Positions 8,252 through 16,719 of a stretch of DNA of 46,145 nt are shown here, piece by piece. Origin of the DNA: Tepidibacillus decaturensis (GTDB lineage: Bacteria > Bacillota > Bacilli > Tepidibacillales > Tepidibacillaceae); the NCBI RefSeq assembly GCF_001561915.1, contig NZ_LSKU01000001.1, positions 2,581,555 through 2,627,699 on the forward strand. The letters run 5' to 3'. The notes beneath the pieces were generated by a model. The model saw only the letters and a program-made list of their open reading frames with translations, searched no databases and was not told the origin of the DNA. The stretch's first letter is position 1, and each line of letters opens with the position of its first letter. The position numbers were made by a program, and so were the translations under genes.

Positions 8252-8528
8252 TCTCCTTCTCCCTTTCTCATTTAGTAACATAGTTATATTATAATTTACA
8301 GCTTTTATGTTTAAAAGCATTAAATTACTATTTTTCTTTTTAAATTTTTGATTTTGCTTATTTTTCTGATTATTGCTAAATATATGTAATATCTTTTTTG
8401 AATATTTGTCACACCTTTTTCTTTGTTTTTGATTTATAATGTCAATTGAGGATGTGAAATGATTAACAAATAAATATATCCTTTTAAAGCATGGATAGAA
8501 GAAAATATGATCATCGGGGGAATTCATT
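8252..8528 (+). other. AT-rich divergent intergenic region
   Basis: About 277 bases between tyrA (minus) and the PQ-loop gene (plus). It is strongly AT-rich and presumably holds both promoters. A TATAAT occurs near 8434 on the plus strand and a TTGACA near 8440 on the minus strand, but neither has a convincing partner at 16-18 bases. I see no riboswitch, operator or repeat here. Confidence 0.4.
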
Positions 8529-8828
8529 ATGAGTATTTTTGAGATTGTCATGTTACTTTGTTTTGGTGCAGCATGGCCATTTTCTATTTACAAATCCTAT
8601 GAATCTAGATCTATAGAAGGTAAAAGCTTTTTATTCTTAACTATTTTACTAATAGGTTATATTGCTGGGATTTTAAATAAACTTTTCAATAGCTATGATG
8701 GGGTTATCTATTTATATATCATCAACTTTGCCATGGTTGCAACAGATATGGCATTATATATCCGTAATCGCCGTTTTCAAAACCAACATGTGCAAAAACG
8801 CCCATTACGTTCTTCACACTCGCATTAA
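8529..8828 (+). CDS. Small PQ-loop (SemiSWEET-like) membrane protein
   Basis: 99-residue protein with three hydrophobic helices at roughly residues 4-22, 34-52 and 60-77, the topology of SemiSWEET half-transporters. The segment AAWPFSIYKSYESRSIEGKS, with a proline in helix 1 and a polar loop, fits the PQ-loop family. SemiSWEETs dimerise to move sugars, but many Bacillales members of this size are uncharacterised, so the substrate is open. The ATG follows GGGGG eight bases upstream. The gene converges on the ZIP transporter gene and ends in a shared hairpin. Confidence 0.7.
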   Translation: MSIFEIVMLLCFGAAWPFSIYKSYESRSIEGKSFLFLTILLIGYIAGILNKLFNSYDGVIYLYIINFAMVATDMALYIRNRRFQNQHVQKRPLRSSHSH

Positions 8829-8829
8829 A

Positions 8830-8880
8830 GTGTATCGTATTTTGCATACGCTCCGTCATTCATGTCTTTTCTTGAAATAA
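8830..8880 (+). repeat. Degenerate copy of the dispersed repeat seen at 34246 and 40545
   Basis: This stretch contains CGCTCCGTCATTCATG flanked by GTATTTTGCAT on one side and CTTTTCTTGAAATAAA on the other. It aligns in order with the core of the 40545 element (CGCTCCGTCATCCGTG, GTATATTCCAT, CCTTCTATGAATAAAG). Identity is only partial and the match was made by eye, so relatedness is tentative. Like the other copies it sits just outside a coding region. Confidence 0.4.
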
Positions 8881-8894
8881 AACAATAATAATTT

Positions 8895-8918
8895 AAAACA
8901 CCTCGATTGAGGTGTTTT
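8895..8918. terminator. Bidirectional terminator between convergent genes
   Basis: A perfect 10-bp stem (8895-8904 with 8909-8918) with a GATT loop, T-rich on the plus strand side (the stem's own Ts, then TGTTTT) and less so on the minus strand. It separates the convergent PQ-loop and ZIP genes and can serve both. Confidence 0.8.
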
Positions 8919-8922
8919 TGTT

Positions 8923-9653
8923 TTACATAAACCATTCATTTAAAAAGAACATGACTAATAAGCCATTGACAAAAGCAATCGTTGCTGATACTTCATAACC
9001 ATGGCCATGGCTTTCTGGAATCAGCTCCTTGTATACGATATAAATCATAGCCCCAGCTGCAAAAGCTAAACCATATGGGACAATAAAATCCACAATACTT
9101 ATGGCAAAATACCCAGCAATTGCTGCTACCACCTCAATCATTCCTGTAAAGAGGGCAATGAGAAAGGAACTTCCTTTGCTAATTTTTTGTTGGACTAGGA
9201 AAAGCCCAACCAATAGCCCTTCAGGTGCATTCTGCAAACCGATGGCTATAGCAATAAGTGGCCCCAGTTGACTATGTTCTGAGGCATAGGATACCCCAAC
9301 AGACAAACCCTCTGGAATATTATGTAGAGTAATGGCCACAACAATTAACCATGCTTTATGATCAATTCCTTTTAAATTTTGGTTAAAGTTCTCGATGTCA
9401 ATGTGCGGTATGACTCTTTCCATTAAAAGCAAAATGTTGGTTCCTAAAAACACTCCTATAAAAACAGGAAGAATTCCTCCCTCTTTTGCCTGAGGGATTA
9501 AACTAAATGTACTTGCAGACACCATCACCCCTGCTGTAAAAGCTAAAAGGGTATCTCTCATTCTATGATTTAATTCTTTTAAAAAAACAGGGGTAAAGCC
9601 CCAATGCCGGTGGAAATCCCCGCTAATAGACTACCGATTAACATGCTTATCAT
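8923..9653 (-). pseudogene. ZIP-family metal transporter, frameshifted at a T7 run
   Basis: ZIP transporters import divalent metals such as Zn2+ or Fe2+. The long downstream frame (ATG at 9561, 212 residues) carries the metal-site motifs HNIPEG and QNAPEG but lacks helix 1. The missing start is present in another frame: from the ATG at 9653 it reads MISMLIGSLLAGISTGIGAL and then PLFF before a stop. The switch falls at seven Ts (9581-9587). One more T would join the frames through FFLKELNHRMRDTLLAF into a protein of 243 residues, the usual family length. It may be a real frameshift, a homopolymer sequencing error or, less likely, slippage-dependent expression. If read from 9561 alone, transporter function is doubtful. 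Confidence 0.8.
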
Positions 9654-9823
9654 ACTTTACACCACTCTTTCTAGCAAAGCACCCCTAATATATTAAATTA
9701 ATATCTTCTTATATTTTACGTGAAAAAAAGAAAAGAAAAAAGTTTTACTCCAAAATGCTAATCTCCAAATGTAGAGTCCCTGTCCATGCACTTGTTAAAA
9801 GAAACCAGAAATAATGGTTATCG

Positions 9824-9860
9824 AAAAAGGCACACTTACGTAATGTAAATGTACCTTTTT
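9824..9860 (-). terminator. Terminator of the tatA-fdhABI operon
   Basis: AAAAAGG..CA pairs with TGTGCCTTTTT on the minus strand in an 11-bp stem containing one T-G wobble (9824-9834 with 9850-9860). The T run is built into the distal arm. It lies directly after the cytochrome b subunit stop codon. The 170 bases between it and the ZIP start are AT-rich and show nothing else I can name. Confidence 0.8.
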
Positions 9861-9865
9861 CCTGT

Positions 9866-10591
9866 TTAAGCTTGGAATGTATTGTTTTTATTTTGATCGA
9901 CCTGTTTCATTTTCCTCATTTTTCTCTCACCACAGGTAATCATTTGATCGTACTTCACTTTATCAAACCATAATTTGTGGTGATGTTCTGCATATTCTGC
10001 CTCCATCCATCCTGTTGTCATCGCATTGAAAGATGCTCTTTCTCTGGCATGGAAAACGGTTAAATGCAAATGGATCCCGAAGAAAATCGTGATGATTACC
10101 GCAGAAACATCATGTATGACTAGCATCCATACTCCCAAAGAACCATTAAACCAATCAAACCATAATGCAAAACCTGACATGGCTAGTAGCAAACCAAAGA
10201 CAATGACAACTAGAAAATACAGTTTTTGTCCTGTATTATACTTATCCTGTGGCGGCATCCCTTCACCACCAATAAAATAGTGTTTAGGAGCGGCCTTTAA
10301 CCAACCAAAGTCATATTTGCCCCATTTAAAAGCAACTAAAAACCCCCAACGTTTACTAGAAAAAAGAAAATAAATCAGTGGTGCACCAATGAAGAGAATC
10401 GCCCCAATGCGATGTCCTTGGCGAAAAGCCATACCTGCTTCTGTTGTGAGCAGTGAAGCTGGTCCTTTAAAGAAAATCATAAACCCCGTTACAAGTAAAA
10501 GTATAAAACCAAGGGCAACCATCCAATGCATTATTTGATCGGGAACACAATATCTTTTTACATATTTCGTCCGTTTATAGGCTTTACTCAT
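9866..10591 (-). CDS. fdhI: Formate dehydrogenase cytochrome b556 (gamma) subunit
   Basis: 241-residue membrane subunit that anchors formate dehydrogenase and passes electrons from the iron-sulfur subunit to the menaquinone pool through b hemes. Four membrane segments are visible at about residues 22-42, 60-75, 125-145 and 155-180. Histidines in or near them (HWMVALGFILL, RQGHRIG, VIHDVSAVIITIFFGIHLHL) are candidate heme ligands, as in FdnI/FdoI. The ATG follows GGAGAAGAAAC and overlaps the end of fdhB by eight bases, indicating translational coupling. It is the last gene of the formate dehydrogenase operon. Confidence 0.92.
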   Translation of the reverse strand: MSKAYKRTKYVKRYCVPDQIMHWMVALGFILLLVTGFMIFFKGPASLLTTEAGMAFRQGHRIGAILFIGAPLIYFLFSSKRWGFLVAFKWGKYDFGWLKAAPKHYFIGGEGMPPQDKYNTGQKLYFLVVIVFGLLLAMSGFALWFDWFNGSLGVWMLVIHDVSAVIITIFFGIHLHLTVFHARERASFNAMTTGWMEAEYAEHHHKLWFDKVKYDQMITCGERKMRKMKQVDQNKNNTFQA

Positions 10592-11432
10592 GTTTCTTCT
10601 CCTCCTTCAAAAAATCTTCAGGCTCATCTTTTCCATTAAAGTTAAAGGCGGTGGAAGAAACAATAAAGTTGGCTAGGAATCCAATTCCCGCGACACCCAT
10701 TAATACCTCGGTAACAGGTTTGATTACACCAGAGCGGAATTCAACCAATTCATTTGTTTTTGGATTGGTTGGTAAACCATACTCCTCCGGTTTCTCAGTT
10801 AAAACGTAAATATAGTGGGTTCCACCCATTAATTTGTCACCGTAAACATTCGCATTTGGAAAACGATTTTTAATTTGTTTAACTCGTTTATAGGCTTGTT
10901 TTATTGCCTCATCCCATGACATGAATTCTAATGCTTTGGTCGGACAAGTTTGTACACATGCAGGTGCTTCTCCATTGGTAATCTTATCCTGACAAAAATT
11001 ACATTTATTCATCTTATCCTTACCTGTAAAAGCATCATGCTGGTATCTTGGGATATCAAATGGACAAGCCTTCTCACAGTAGCCACAACCAATACAGCTT
11101 TCCTGATCAAAAGCAACAAAACCTTCCTTATGCTGATATAGCGCCCCTGTTGAACAGATCGCAACACAAGGAGCATCGGAACAATGCATACATTGATCTT
11201 TGCGAATTAACCACTCAAAAGTATTGGTCTTCGGATCATATTTTTCATCAAATCGCATCAAGGTTAAGGTATTAAACGAGCGATCAGCAGGGTTTTGGTA
11301 AGTACCTGGAACCTTATCAAACTCCGTAGCTGGAAGATTATGCCACTCTTTGCAAGCCAATTGACATGCTTTACAACCTGTACAAAGTGAGGTGTCAACT
11401 AATATCGCTTTATCTGTTTTTTGTGCCATCAT
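10584..11432 (-). CDS. fdhB: Formate dehydrogenase iron-sulfur (beta) subunit
   Basis: 282-residue electron-transfer subunit. Four cysteine clusters are visible in order: CTGCKACQLACKEWHN, CMHCSDAPCVAICSTGAL, CIGCGYCEKACPFDIP and CNFCQDKI..CVQTCPTKALEF. These should bind four [4Fe-4S] clusters wiring the molybdopterin site to the cytochrome. A single hydrophobic helix near residues 240-262 anchors it in the membrane, as in FdnH. The start is the ATG at 11432, whose ATGA overlaps the fdhA stop. No signal peptide is seen, consistent with hitch-hiking export with the Tat-targeted alpha subunit. Confidence 0.93.
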   Translation of the reverse strand: MMAQKTDKAILVDTSLCTGCKACQLACKEWHNLPATEFDKVPGTYQNPADRSFNTLTLMRFDEKYDPKTNTFEWLIRKDQCMHCSDAPCVAICSTGALYQHKEGFVAFDQESCIGCGYCEKACPFDIPRYQHDAFTGKDKMNKCNFCQDKITNGEAPACVQTCPTKALEFMSWDEAIKQAYKRVKQIKNRFPNANVYGDKLMGGTHYIYVLTEKPEEYGLPTNPKTNELVEFRSGVIKPVTEVLMGVAGIGFLANFIVSSTAFNFNGKDEPEDFLKEEKKHE

Positions 11433-14400
11433 TCATTATCCCCCTTCGTCACATTGCATAAGCATGCCTTATATTCTGGTGTACCTGTATTTGGATCGGT
11501 TACCGAGTTGGTCACAAGATTAATTGAATCCCCAGTTACAAGACCTTTAAATCCCCAACCCCAAGGAACACCAACGACTTCAATTTGTTTCCCATTAATC
11601 GTTAAGGTTTGGATACGATCAGTTACCATTGCCGAAATTGTTACCTTTCCCCGTGCTGTGGAAATCGTGACTTTATCTCCAGACTGAACACCGATTTTCT
11701 TTGCAAGATTTTTACTCATCTCGACAAAGTTGGAAGGCATTAATTCGTTCAATTGCGGTGTATTCCTAGTAACCCCACCTGATAAAAATTGCTCTGTCAG
11801 CATATAGGTGGTTAGAACATAAGGATAGTCTTTTGCTTCACCCAGTTTTTGAATTTCGGGAACTCTGAACTCACGCAAAATCGGGTTATTTTTTTGTTTT
11901 GGATAAAAAGCATTTTCTACCGGTGACTCTTTCGGCTCATAATGAGCAGGTAATGGTCCATCTGCAATTCCTGCTTCCTTAAGTATTGGAGCCACTTTGA
12001 ATATGTTAGGGTCATACCCTTCTTTCAATTCTACAGATACTTTTTCTGCTTGTGGTTGGGCATAAACCGTTCTAAACAATGCTCCTTTTGCATCAGCGAT
12101 TGGGAAGACTTTTGATCCTTCTGGTGTATTTGGTGCTTTATCTTTGGCAGCAACGTCTAAAATATCTGGACCTGTCCACTTGGTTCCATCCCACCATACA
12201 AGGGCACGATCTTTATCTCTAGGCTTCCCATTAATGTCAGCAGATCCACGGTTATAAAGAATACGAATATTTCCTGGCCATGCAAACGTCCAATTTGGAT
12301 AAAGTCCCAAGCCGCTAGGATCACTATTATCATGACGTAACGTGTGGTTTCCTTCCTCTGTAATCACGCCTGTATAAAGGCCGCCTAAGCCAGAAGAAAC
12401 TGTGCCTGGTTCTGCTTTTTGGATCTGTGCTGCACTATTTAATAGTTTCCCAGTTGTTAAATCATAGCCGTTTATCTCTTTTAAGACTTTCTCAAGATCG
12501 ATTTCTTCTTTGCCTTCTACATGATAATCCCATGTTAAATCGAGAATTGCGCGATCTTTTTCATCAGTGCTATTTTTATATAATTCTTTTAACTTTAATA
12601 GAATCATTGAGATGATATCGGCATCTGGTTTTGCTTCTCCAGGTGGACGAACCGCCGCCGGTTTCCCTTGAATCCACCTTGCAGAGTTGGTCATTGTACC
12701 TGCTTTCTCAAAAGACATCGCTGCAGGTAAAAGAATGACCTCTGTTTTGATCTCTTTTGGATTAGCACCAGGATGTTGCCAGAATGCTGCCGTTTCCGTT
12801 TCAAATACTTCAGAAACGACCAACATTTCTAATTTCGATAAGCCTTTCCAGACTAACTCTAAGTTCGGCGTACTAACCGCAGGGTTTTGTGCAAAAATAA
12901 GTCCTAATTTAAACTTCCCTTTGTTCATATTTTCAAAAATGGAAATATGACCTTGAGATGCTTCTTTTGAATCCCGTTTTGGCAAGTAATGATAACCGAA
13001 CTCATTTTCAGAAGTTGCTTTATCCCCATACCATGCTTTTAATAATGCAATTGTCTGCTTCGTTCTTGTTGTACCAAATGCCATCGCATAATCATTTAAT
13101 GTCGCATGTTTATCGGTTGGCGCTGGCATATAACCAGGTAAAATATGTGGTAAACAAGCCATATCGGTTGATCCTTGAACGTTAGGTTCTCCGCGGTTTG
13201 CATTGATACCGCCACCAGCCATTCCCATATTTCCAAGAAGTAATTGAAGGATTGCATACATGCGAATTCCTTGTACTCCAGTTGTTTTTTGGGTCATTCC
13301 TAAAGCATAAAGAATGGTTCCTGGACGATTTTCTACAAGAGTATCGGCAATTAATTTAATTTTTTCCGCCGGAATTCCCGTAACCTGGGAAGCCTTTTCA
13401 AATGTATAGTCTTTAAAATGTTCTTTTAATTTCATCAAGACGGTATCGGGATCATCAAAAGAATCGGCCACGATCGGTTTTCCATCTGGTCCTAACTGAT
13501 AGGTCCAAGTATCTTTGTTATATGTTTTCTTTGCTTCGTCAAAACCAGAGAATAAACCTTCATGAAAAGAGAACTCTGGGTTTACCTTGTAAAGTGCTGT
13601 GGTGTAATATTTGACATACTCTTGATCATATAATTTATTCTCAATGATATATTTCACAATCGCACCTAGATAAGCGATATCTGTCCCTGGTCGAATTTGG
13701 GCATAGATATCTGCTACTTTCGCGGTCCGATTGAAGCGTGGATCCACGACAATGATCTTGGCACCATTTTTTTGTGCTTTTAGTACCCAGCGCATCGCCA
13801 TTGGATGGTTTTCTGCGGTGTTATTTCCTCCGATTAAAAGAACTTTTGCATTTTTCATATCGGTAAAACTGTTTGTCATCGCTCCGCGACCAAATGAAGG
13901 GGCTAAACTAGCCACCGTTGGCGCATGTCATATCTCGGCTTGGTGTGTGTAATATTGAACACCAAGCGCACGGTTAAACTTTGTGTAGAGGTAAGCTTCT
14001 TCATTATCGATTTCCGCGCTTCCTAAACTAAACATTCCATTCACACGATTCACTTTCACGACTTTACCATCTTTGGTAGTAATTGTTTTTTCAAAGGTGT
14101 TATCACGAACCTCTTTAATCTTATTGGCAATTTTGCTAATCGCATCTTCCCAAGAGATGGGTTCCCATTTGTCACTTCCTGGCTTTCGCACTAATGGATA
14201 AGTAAGACGCAATTTTGAATTGTGCATTTCTTTTAAGGATCGACCTTTTGGGCATAATGCACCTTCATTAATCGGATGATTTTTTAATCCTTCTGTAGAT
14301 ACGATTTCATTTCCCTTTGTTTTAATCTCAATCCCACATCCTACGGAACAGAAGTGGCAGATACCATATGATGTAGCCGCACCTGCTGTCATTAATGGAT

Positions 14401-14512
14401 ATGTTTTATCATTTTCATTGTCTTTAGCAAATGCTTGTTTTTCTGCAAGGTAGGAAGCTGCTACAGATGCTGCAGTAAATTTAAAAAACTGGCGCCTTGT
14501 CAGCTTTGGCAT
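11429..14512 (-). CDS. fdhA: Formate dehydrogenase alpha subunit, selenocysteine-containing (TGA read as Sec195)
   Basis: Catalytic molybdopterin subunit, about 1027 residues, oxidising formate outside the membrane. A conventional reading stops at TGA (13928-13930), but the frame continues unbroken to 11429. The TGA falls where FdnG-type enzymes carry selenocysteine (HQAEI-U-HAPTVASLAPSFGRGAM). Residues 1-30 form a twin-arginine signal peptide (TRRQFFK), and Cys52, Cys55, Cys59 and Cys87 bind the first [4Fe-4S] cluster. MGMAGGGINANRGEPNVQG and the C-terminal molydopterin-dinucleotide domain (LTTYMLTEQF, VGVPWGWGFKG) follow. The SECIS hairpin lies just after the codon. The host must supply SelA, SelB, SelC and SelD, none of which are in this window. 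The ATG follows GAGGGGATAGAA. Confidence 0.95.
13899..13930 (-). promoter_or_regulatory. Bacterial SECIS element directing selenocysteine insertion
   Basis: Counting the U of UGA as 1, bases 18-22 (GGCUA) pair with 26-30 (UAGCC) around a GUU loop at 23-25. G15-G16 pair with C31-C32, leaving U17 bulged. In the E. coli fdhF SECIS the bulged U17 and loop bases G23 and U24 are the SelB contacts, and all three are conserved here at identical positions. The hairpin lies wholly within the fdhA coding sequence. Confidence 0.88.
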
Positions 14513-14588
14513 TTCTATCCCCTCTTCCTGAAAATTGATTTTTCTCTTTTGCTCTAATTTAAGTTCAAAATATTAAAAATATTGGTAA

Positions 14589-14606
14589 ATGTGAAATTAT
14601 TCACAA
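14589..14606 (-). promoter_or_regulatory. Rex- or FNR-type palindromic operator upstream of fdhA
   Basis: The 18 bases on the minus strand read TTGTGAATAATTTCACAT, with centre about 85 bases before the fdhA start. They fit the Rex consensus TTGTGAAWWWWTTCACAA except for the last base, and equally the FNR/CRP-type TGTGA-N6-TCACA. Both proteins tune anaerobic genes in Bacillales, and the sequence alone does not tell them apart. I see no well-placed -10 hexamer between the site and fdhA. Confidence 0.6.
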
Positions 14607-14621
14607 ATAGTGATATTGTTT

Positions 14622-14789
14622 TTACTTAGTGGTCGGTTGATCATCAATGATCTCTTTTGTTACACTTTTAAATTCCTTTAATGTTCGGCCAACAGCCTTT
14701 CCAAGCTCGGGTAAGCGATTCGGTCCAAAGATCACTAATGCAATCACCAAAATTAAAATTAATCCTGGCATACCAATATTAGAAAGCAT
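14622..14789 (-). CDS. tatA: TatA-family twin-arginine translocase subunit
   Basis: 55-residue protein: one N-terminal membrane helix (residues 8-21), then the hallmark [21 protein letters not shown] amphipathic segment with the conserved FGP hinge, and a short charged tail. TatA oligomers form the protein-conducting part of the Tat pathway together with TatC, which is not in this window. It sits about 110 bases upstream of fdhA, whose product carries a twin-arginine signal, so a dedicated substrate-linked TatA is likely. The ATG follows a run of seven Gs eight bases upstream. The Rex/FNR palindrome lies between the two genes. Confidence 0.9.
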   Translation of the reverse strand: MLSNIGMPGLILILVIALVIFGPNRLPELGKAVGRTLKEFKSVTKEIIDDQPTTK

Positions 14790-15069
14790 CTTTTCGTCCC
14801 CCCCTTTTTTTATTTAAGATCTTTACAAATGTTGTCTTAGAACTTAATTGTAACTAAATTGTCACATTATTTATATATCTATTTTAATACTAATTCTTAA
14901 AAAAGAGAATGGTTAATTTTTTTAATTTTCAAATTTATTGTTACTTTTTTTATGGTGTCAATAGATTTTTCTTTTTTTTAAAATTTAATATTCTCATGAA
15001 GGTATTTTATGAAAAATATTGAATATTTAAACTAATATATATAAATCATGATTCATAGGAGGAGAGCGC
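14790..15069. other. AT-rich divergent intergenic region between tatA and aminotransferase
   Basis: 280 bases of very AT-rich DNA. On the minus strand TGTGACAATTTAGTTACA (near 14850-14867) is an imperfect inverted repeat that might be a regulator site for tatA. On the plus strand the same position offers TTGTCA as a possible -35. No riboswitch-like fold, repeat or extra open frame with a ribosome binding site is apparent. Confidence 0.35.
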
Positions 15070-16248
15070 ATGAACCAAGAATTAATTTTACCGAAACGAT
15101 TATTGATGGGTCCAGGACCTAGTGATGTTCATCCGCATGTTTTAAAAGCAATGGCAACCCCATTATTAGGACATTTGGACCCGACCTTTCTTAATATTAT
15201 GAATGAAACCATGGAATTGATTCGCTATGTTTACGAAACAAAAAATCAAGTAACGATTGCGATGTCAGGTACTGGCAGTGCTGGTATGGAAACGGTATTT
15301 GTGAATCTGATTGAACCAGGAGACAAGGTCATTATTGGGGTTAATGGTTTATTTGGTCAGCGGATGGTTGATGTTGCAAAAAGAGCAGGGGCTGAAGTGA
15401 TTCAAGTTCATGCAGAATGGGGAAGAATTATTAATCCAGATGATATAGAAAAAGCATTAAAAAATTATTCCCCTGTAAAAGCAGTAGCGGTGGTACACGC
15501 AGAAACATCTACAGGTGCAAACCAACCATTAGAAGAAATAGCAAAACTAGCGAAAGAATATGATGCTTTAATGATTGTTGACGCTGTTACTTCACTAGGT
15601 GGAACGAAAGTTGGGGTAGATAAGATTGGGATTGATGCGGTCTATAGCGGTACGCAAAAATGTCTTAGTGCTCCCCCAGGACTATCCCCAGTCAGTTTAA
15701 GTGATAAAGCGGTTGAAGTTCTAAAAAGCAGAAAAACAAAAGTACAAAGCTGGTACCTTGATTTGTCAATGATCCAGGCTTATTGGGGACAAGAACGTTT
15801 TTATCATCATACGGCACCGATTTCGATGATTTATGCACTTCATGAGGCATTAAGATTGATTAAAGAAGAAGGCTTAGAAGCTACCTTTAAACGTCATGAA
15901 CAAAACGGACGTGCTTTGCAAGCGGGAATTGAGGCGATGGGATTGGAGTTATTTGCGCAAGAAGGTCATCGCTTACCTATGCTCACCTCAGTCAATATTC
16001 CCGATAGTGCTGATGATGTGAAAGTACGCCATTTATTACTCGAGCGTTATGGGCTTGAAATCGGAGGAGGTTTAGGACCCACAAAGAATAAAATTTGGCG
16101 TGTAGGCCTCATGGGATATTCTTCTCAGAGAAGTAATGTCATTCAGTTCTTAACGGCATTGGAATCGATCTTATCCGAGTTAAAAATTAAGATCAATGAA
16201 GGGGAAGCTGTAAAAGCTGCCGAGAATTACTTAAATAATCATGAATAG
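15070..16248 (+). CDS. Class V PLP-dependent aminotransferase (alanine-glyoxylate / PucG type)
   Basis: 392-residue aminotransferase. Near the start LLMGPGPSDVHPHVLKAM and GHLDPTF are signatures of the alanine-glyoxylate/serine-pyruvate group. SGTGSAGMETVF binds the cofactor phosphate, IVDAVTSLGG holds the Asp for the pyridine nitrogen, and SGTQKCLSAPPGL carries the Schiff-base lysine near residue 197. Relatives in Bacillus include PucG, an ureidoglycine-glyoxylate aminotransferase, but no purine-degradation genes are nearby, so alanine or serine glyoxylate transamination is equally possible. The ATG follows GGAGGAGAGCGC. It stands alone, followed by no obvious terminator. Confidence 0.85.
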   Translation: MNQELILPKRLLMGPGPSDVHPHVLKAMATPLLGHLDPTFLNIMNETMELIRYVYETKNQVTIAMSGTGSAGMETVFVNLIEPGDKVIIGVNGLFGQRMVDVAKRAGAEVIQVHAEWGRIINPDDIEKALKNYSPVKAVAVVHAETSTGANQPLEEIAKLAKEYDALMIVDAVTSLGGTKVGVDKIGIDAVYSGTQKCLSAPPGLSPVSLSDKAVEVLKSRKTKVQSWYLDLSMIQAYWGQERFYHHTAPISMIYALHEALRLIKEEGLEATFKRHEQNGRALQAGIEAMGLELFAQEGHRLPMLTSVNIPDSADDVKVRHLLLERYGLEIGGGLGPTKNKIWRVGLMGYSSQRSNVIQFLTALESILSELKIKINEGEAVKAAENYLNNHE

Positions 16249-16347
16249 TATCGCTTCACCATAGAAGTAAAAAATAGGTTTGAGCCCTAATTTTTGCAAT
16301 GCTTGAATTACAGGTTGAGTAAATCTCAAAACATTGAGGTAGGTCAT
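16231..16347 (-). CDS. Possible 38-residue small protein of unknown function
   Basis: I do not recognise this frame. It starts at an ATG at 16347 preceded by AAGGAGAGG about eight to eleven bases upstream, a good ribosome binding site for an otherwise empty gap. The product begins MTYLNVLRFTQPVIQAL and ends in a hydrophobic tail rich in Phe, Tyr and Ile, so it could be membrane-associated. It overlaps the 3' end of the convergent aminotransferase gene by 18 bases. The rest of the gap to sspH holds nothing else I can identify. It could also be a chance frame. Confidence 0.35.
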   Translation of the reverse strand: MTYLNVLRFTQPVIQALQKLGLKPIFYFYGEAILFMII

Positions 16348-16437
16348 TAGTATTTCCTCTCCTTACACACCTTTACTTCTTTGCATACTTTAAAAATAAA
16401 TTAGAAACGCTATTAAAAAGAAAAGAGGTGAGTAAAA

Positions 16438-16623
16438 ATGAATTTTCATAGAGCAGAGGAAATTCTTCAAGCGAAAGAAACGATAGAGGTCTTTTATGAT
16501 GATCAATCTGTTTGGATCAATAGCCTTGATTCTCAAACAGGAACTGCTGAAGTAACAGATATGGATAATCATCGTTTAAAGGTTCCTGTTGATGAACTTA
16601 CTGAGGGTAAAGTGATATCGTAA
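16438..16623 (+). CDS. sspH: Small acid-soluble spore protein, H type
   Basis: 61-residue protein matching the SspH family: an opening MNFHRAEEI helix, the IEVFYDDQSVWI strand region (family form: INVTYNGxPVWI), and a closing KVPVDEL motif near the carboxyl end. These minor SASPs are made in the forespore late in sporulation and packed in the spore core. The ATG follows AAGAGGTGAGTAAAA. Its presence supports an endospore former. A forespore sigma-G promoter would be expected in the preceding 60 bases, but I could not place one with confidence. Confidence 0.85.
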   Translation: MNFHRAEEILQAKETIEVFYDDQSVWINSLDSQTGTAEVTDMDNHRLKVPVDELTEGKVIS

Positions 16624-16649
16624 GAAACTGAAAAAACCATCAAAGTATC

Positions 16650-16697
16650 AAAAAACCATGAACAAGGGTGAACATTTCCTATCGGTCATGGTTTTTT
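16650..16697. terminator. Hairpin between sspH and metF, probably bidirectional
   Basis: A perfect 12-bp inverted repeat (16650-16661 with 16686-16697) made of AAAAAACCATGA and its complement around a 24-base loop. Because the stem ends in six As on one side and six Ts on the other, each strand sees a T-ended hairpin. It can end both sspH and the convergent metF. Confidence 0.7.
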
Positions 16698-16719
16698 CAT
16701 TCTATGATATATTATCAAA

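Noticed and set aside
8252-8551. An extra 100-residue N-terminal extension of TyrA
   Set aside because: The frame is open but the sequence is AT-driven (Lys/Asn/Ile-rich), has no ribosome site, and a TTG with a strong one gives the normal TyrA start.
11429-14512. fdhA as a pseudogene split by a nonsense codon
   Set aside because: The TGA is at the known Sec position and a SECIS with the SelB contact bases follows, so this is selenocysteine decoding.
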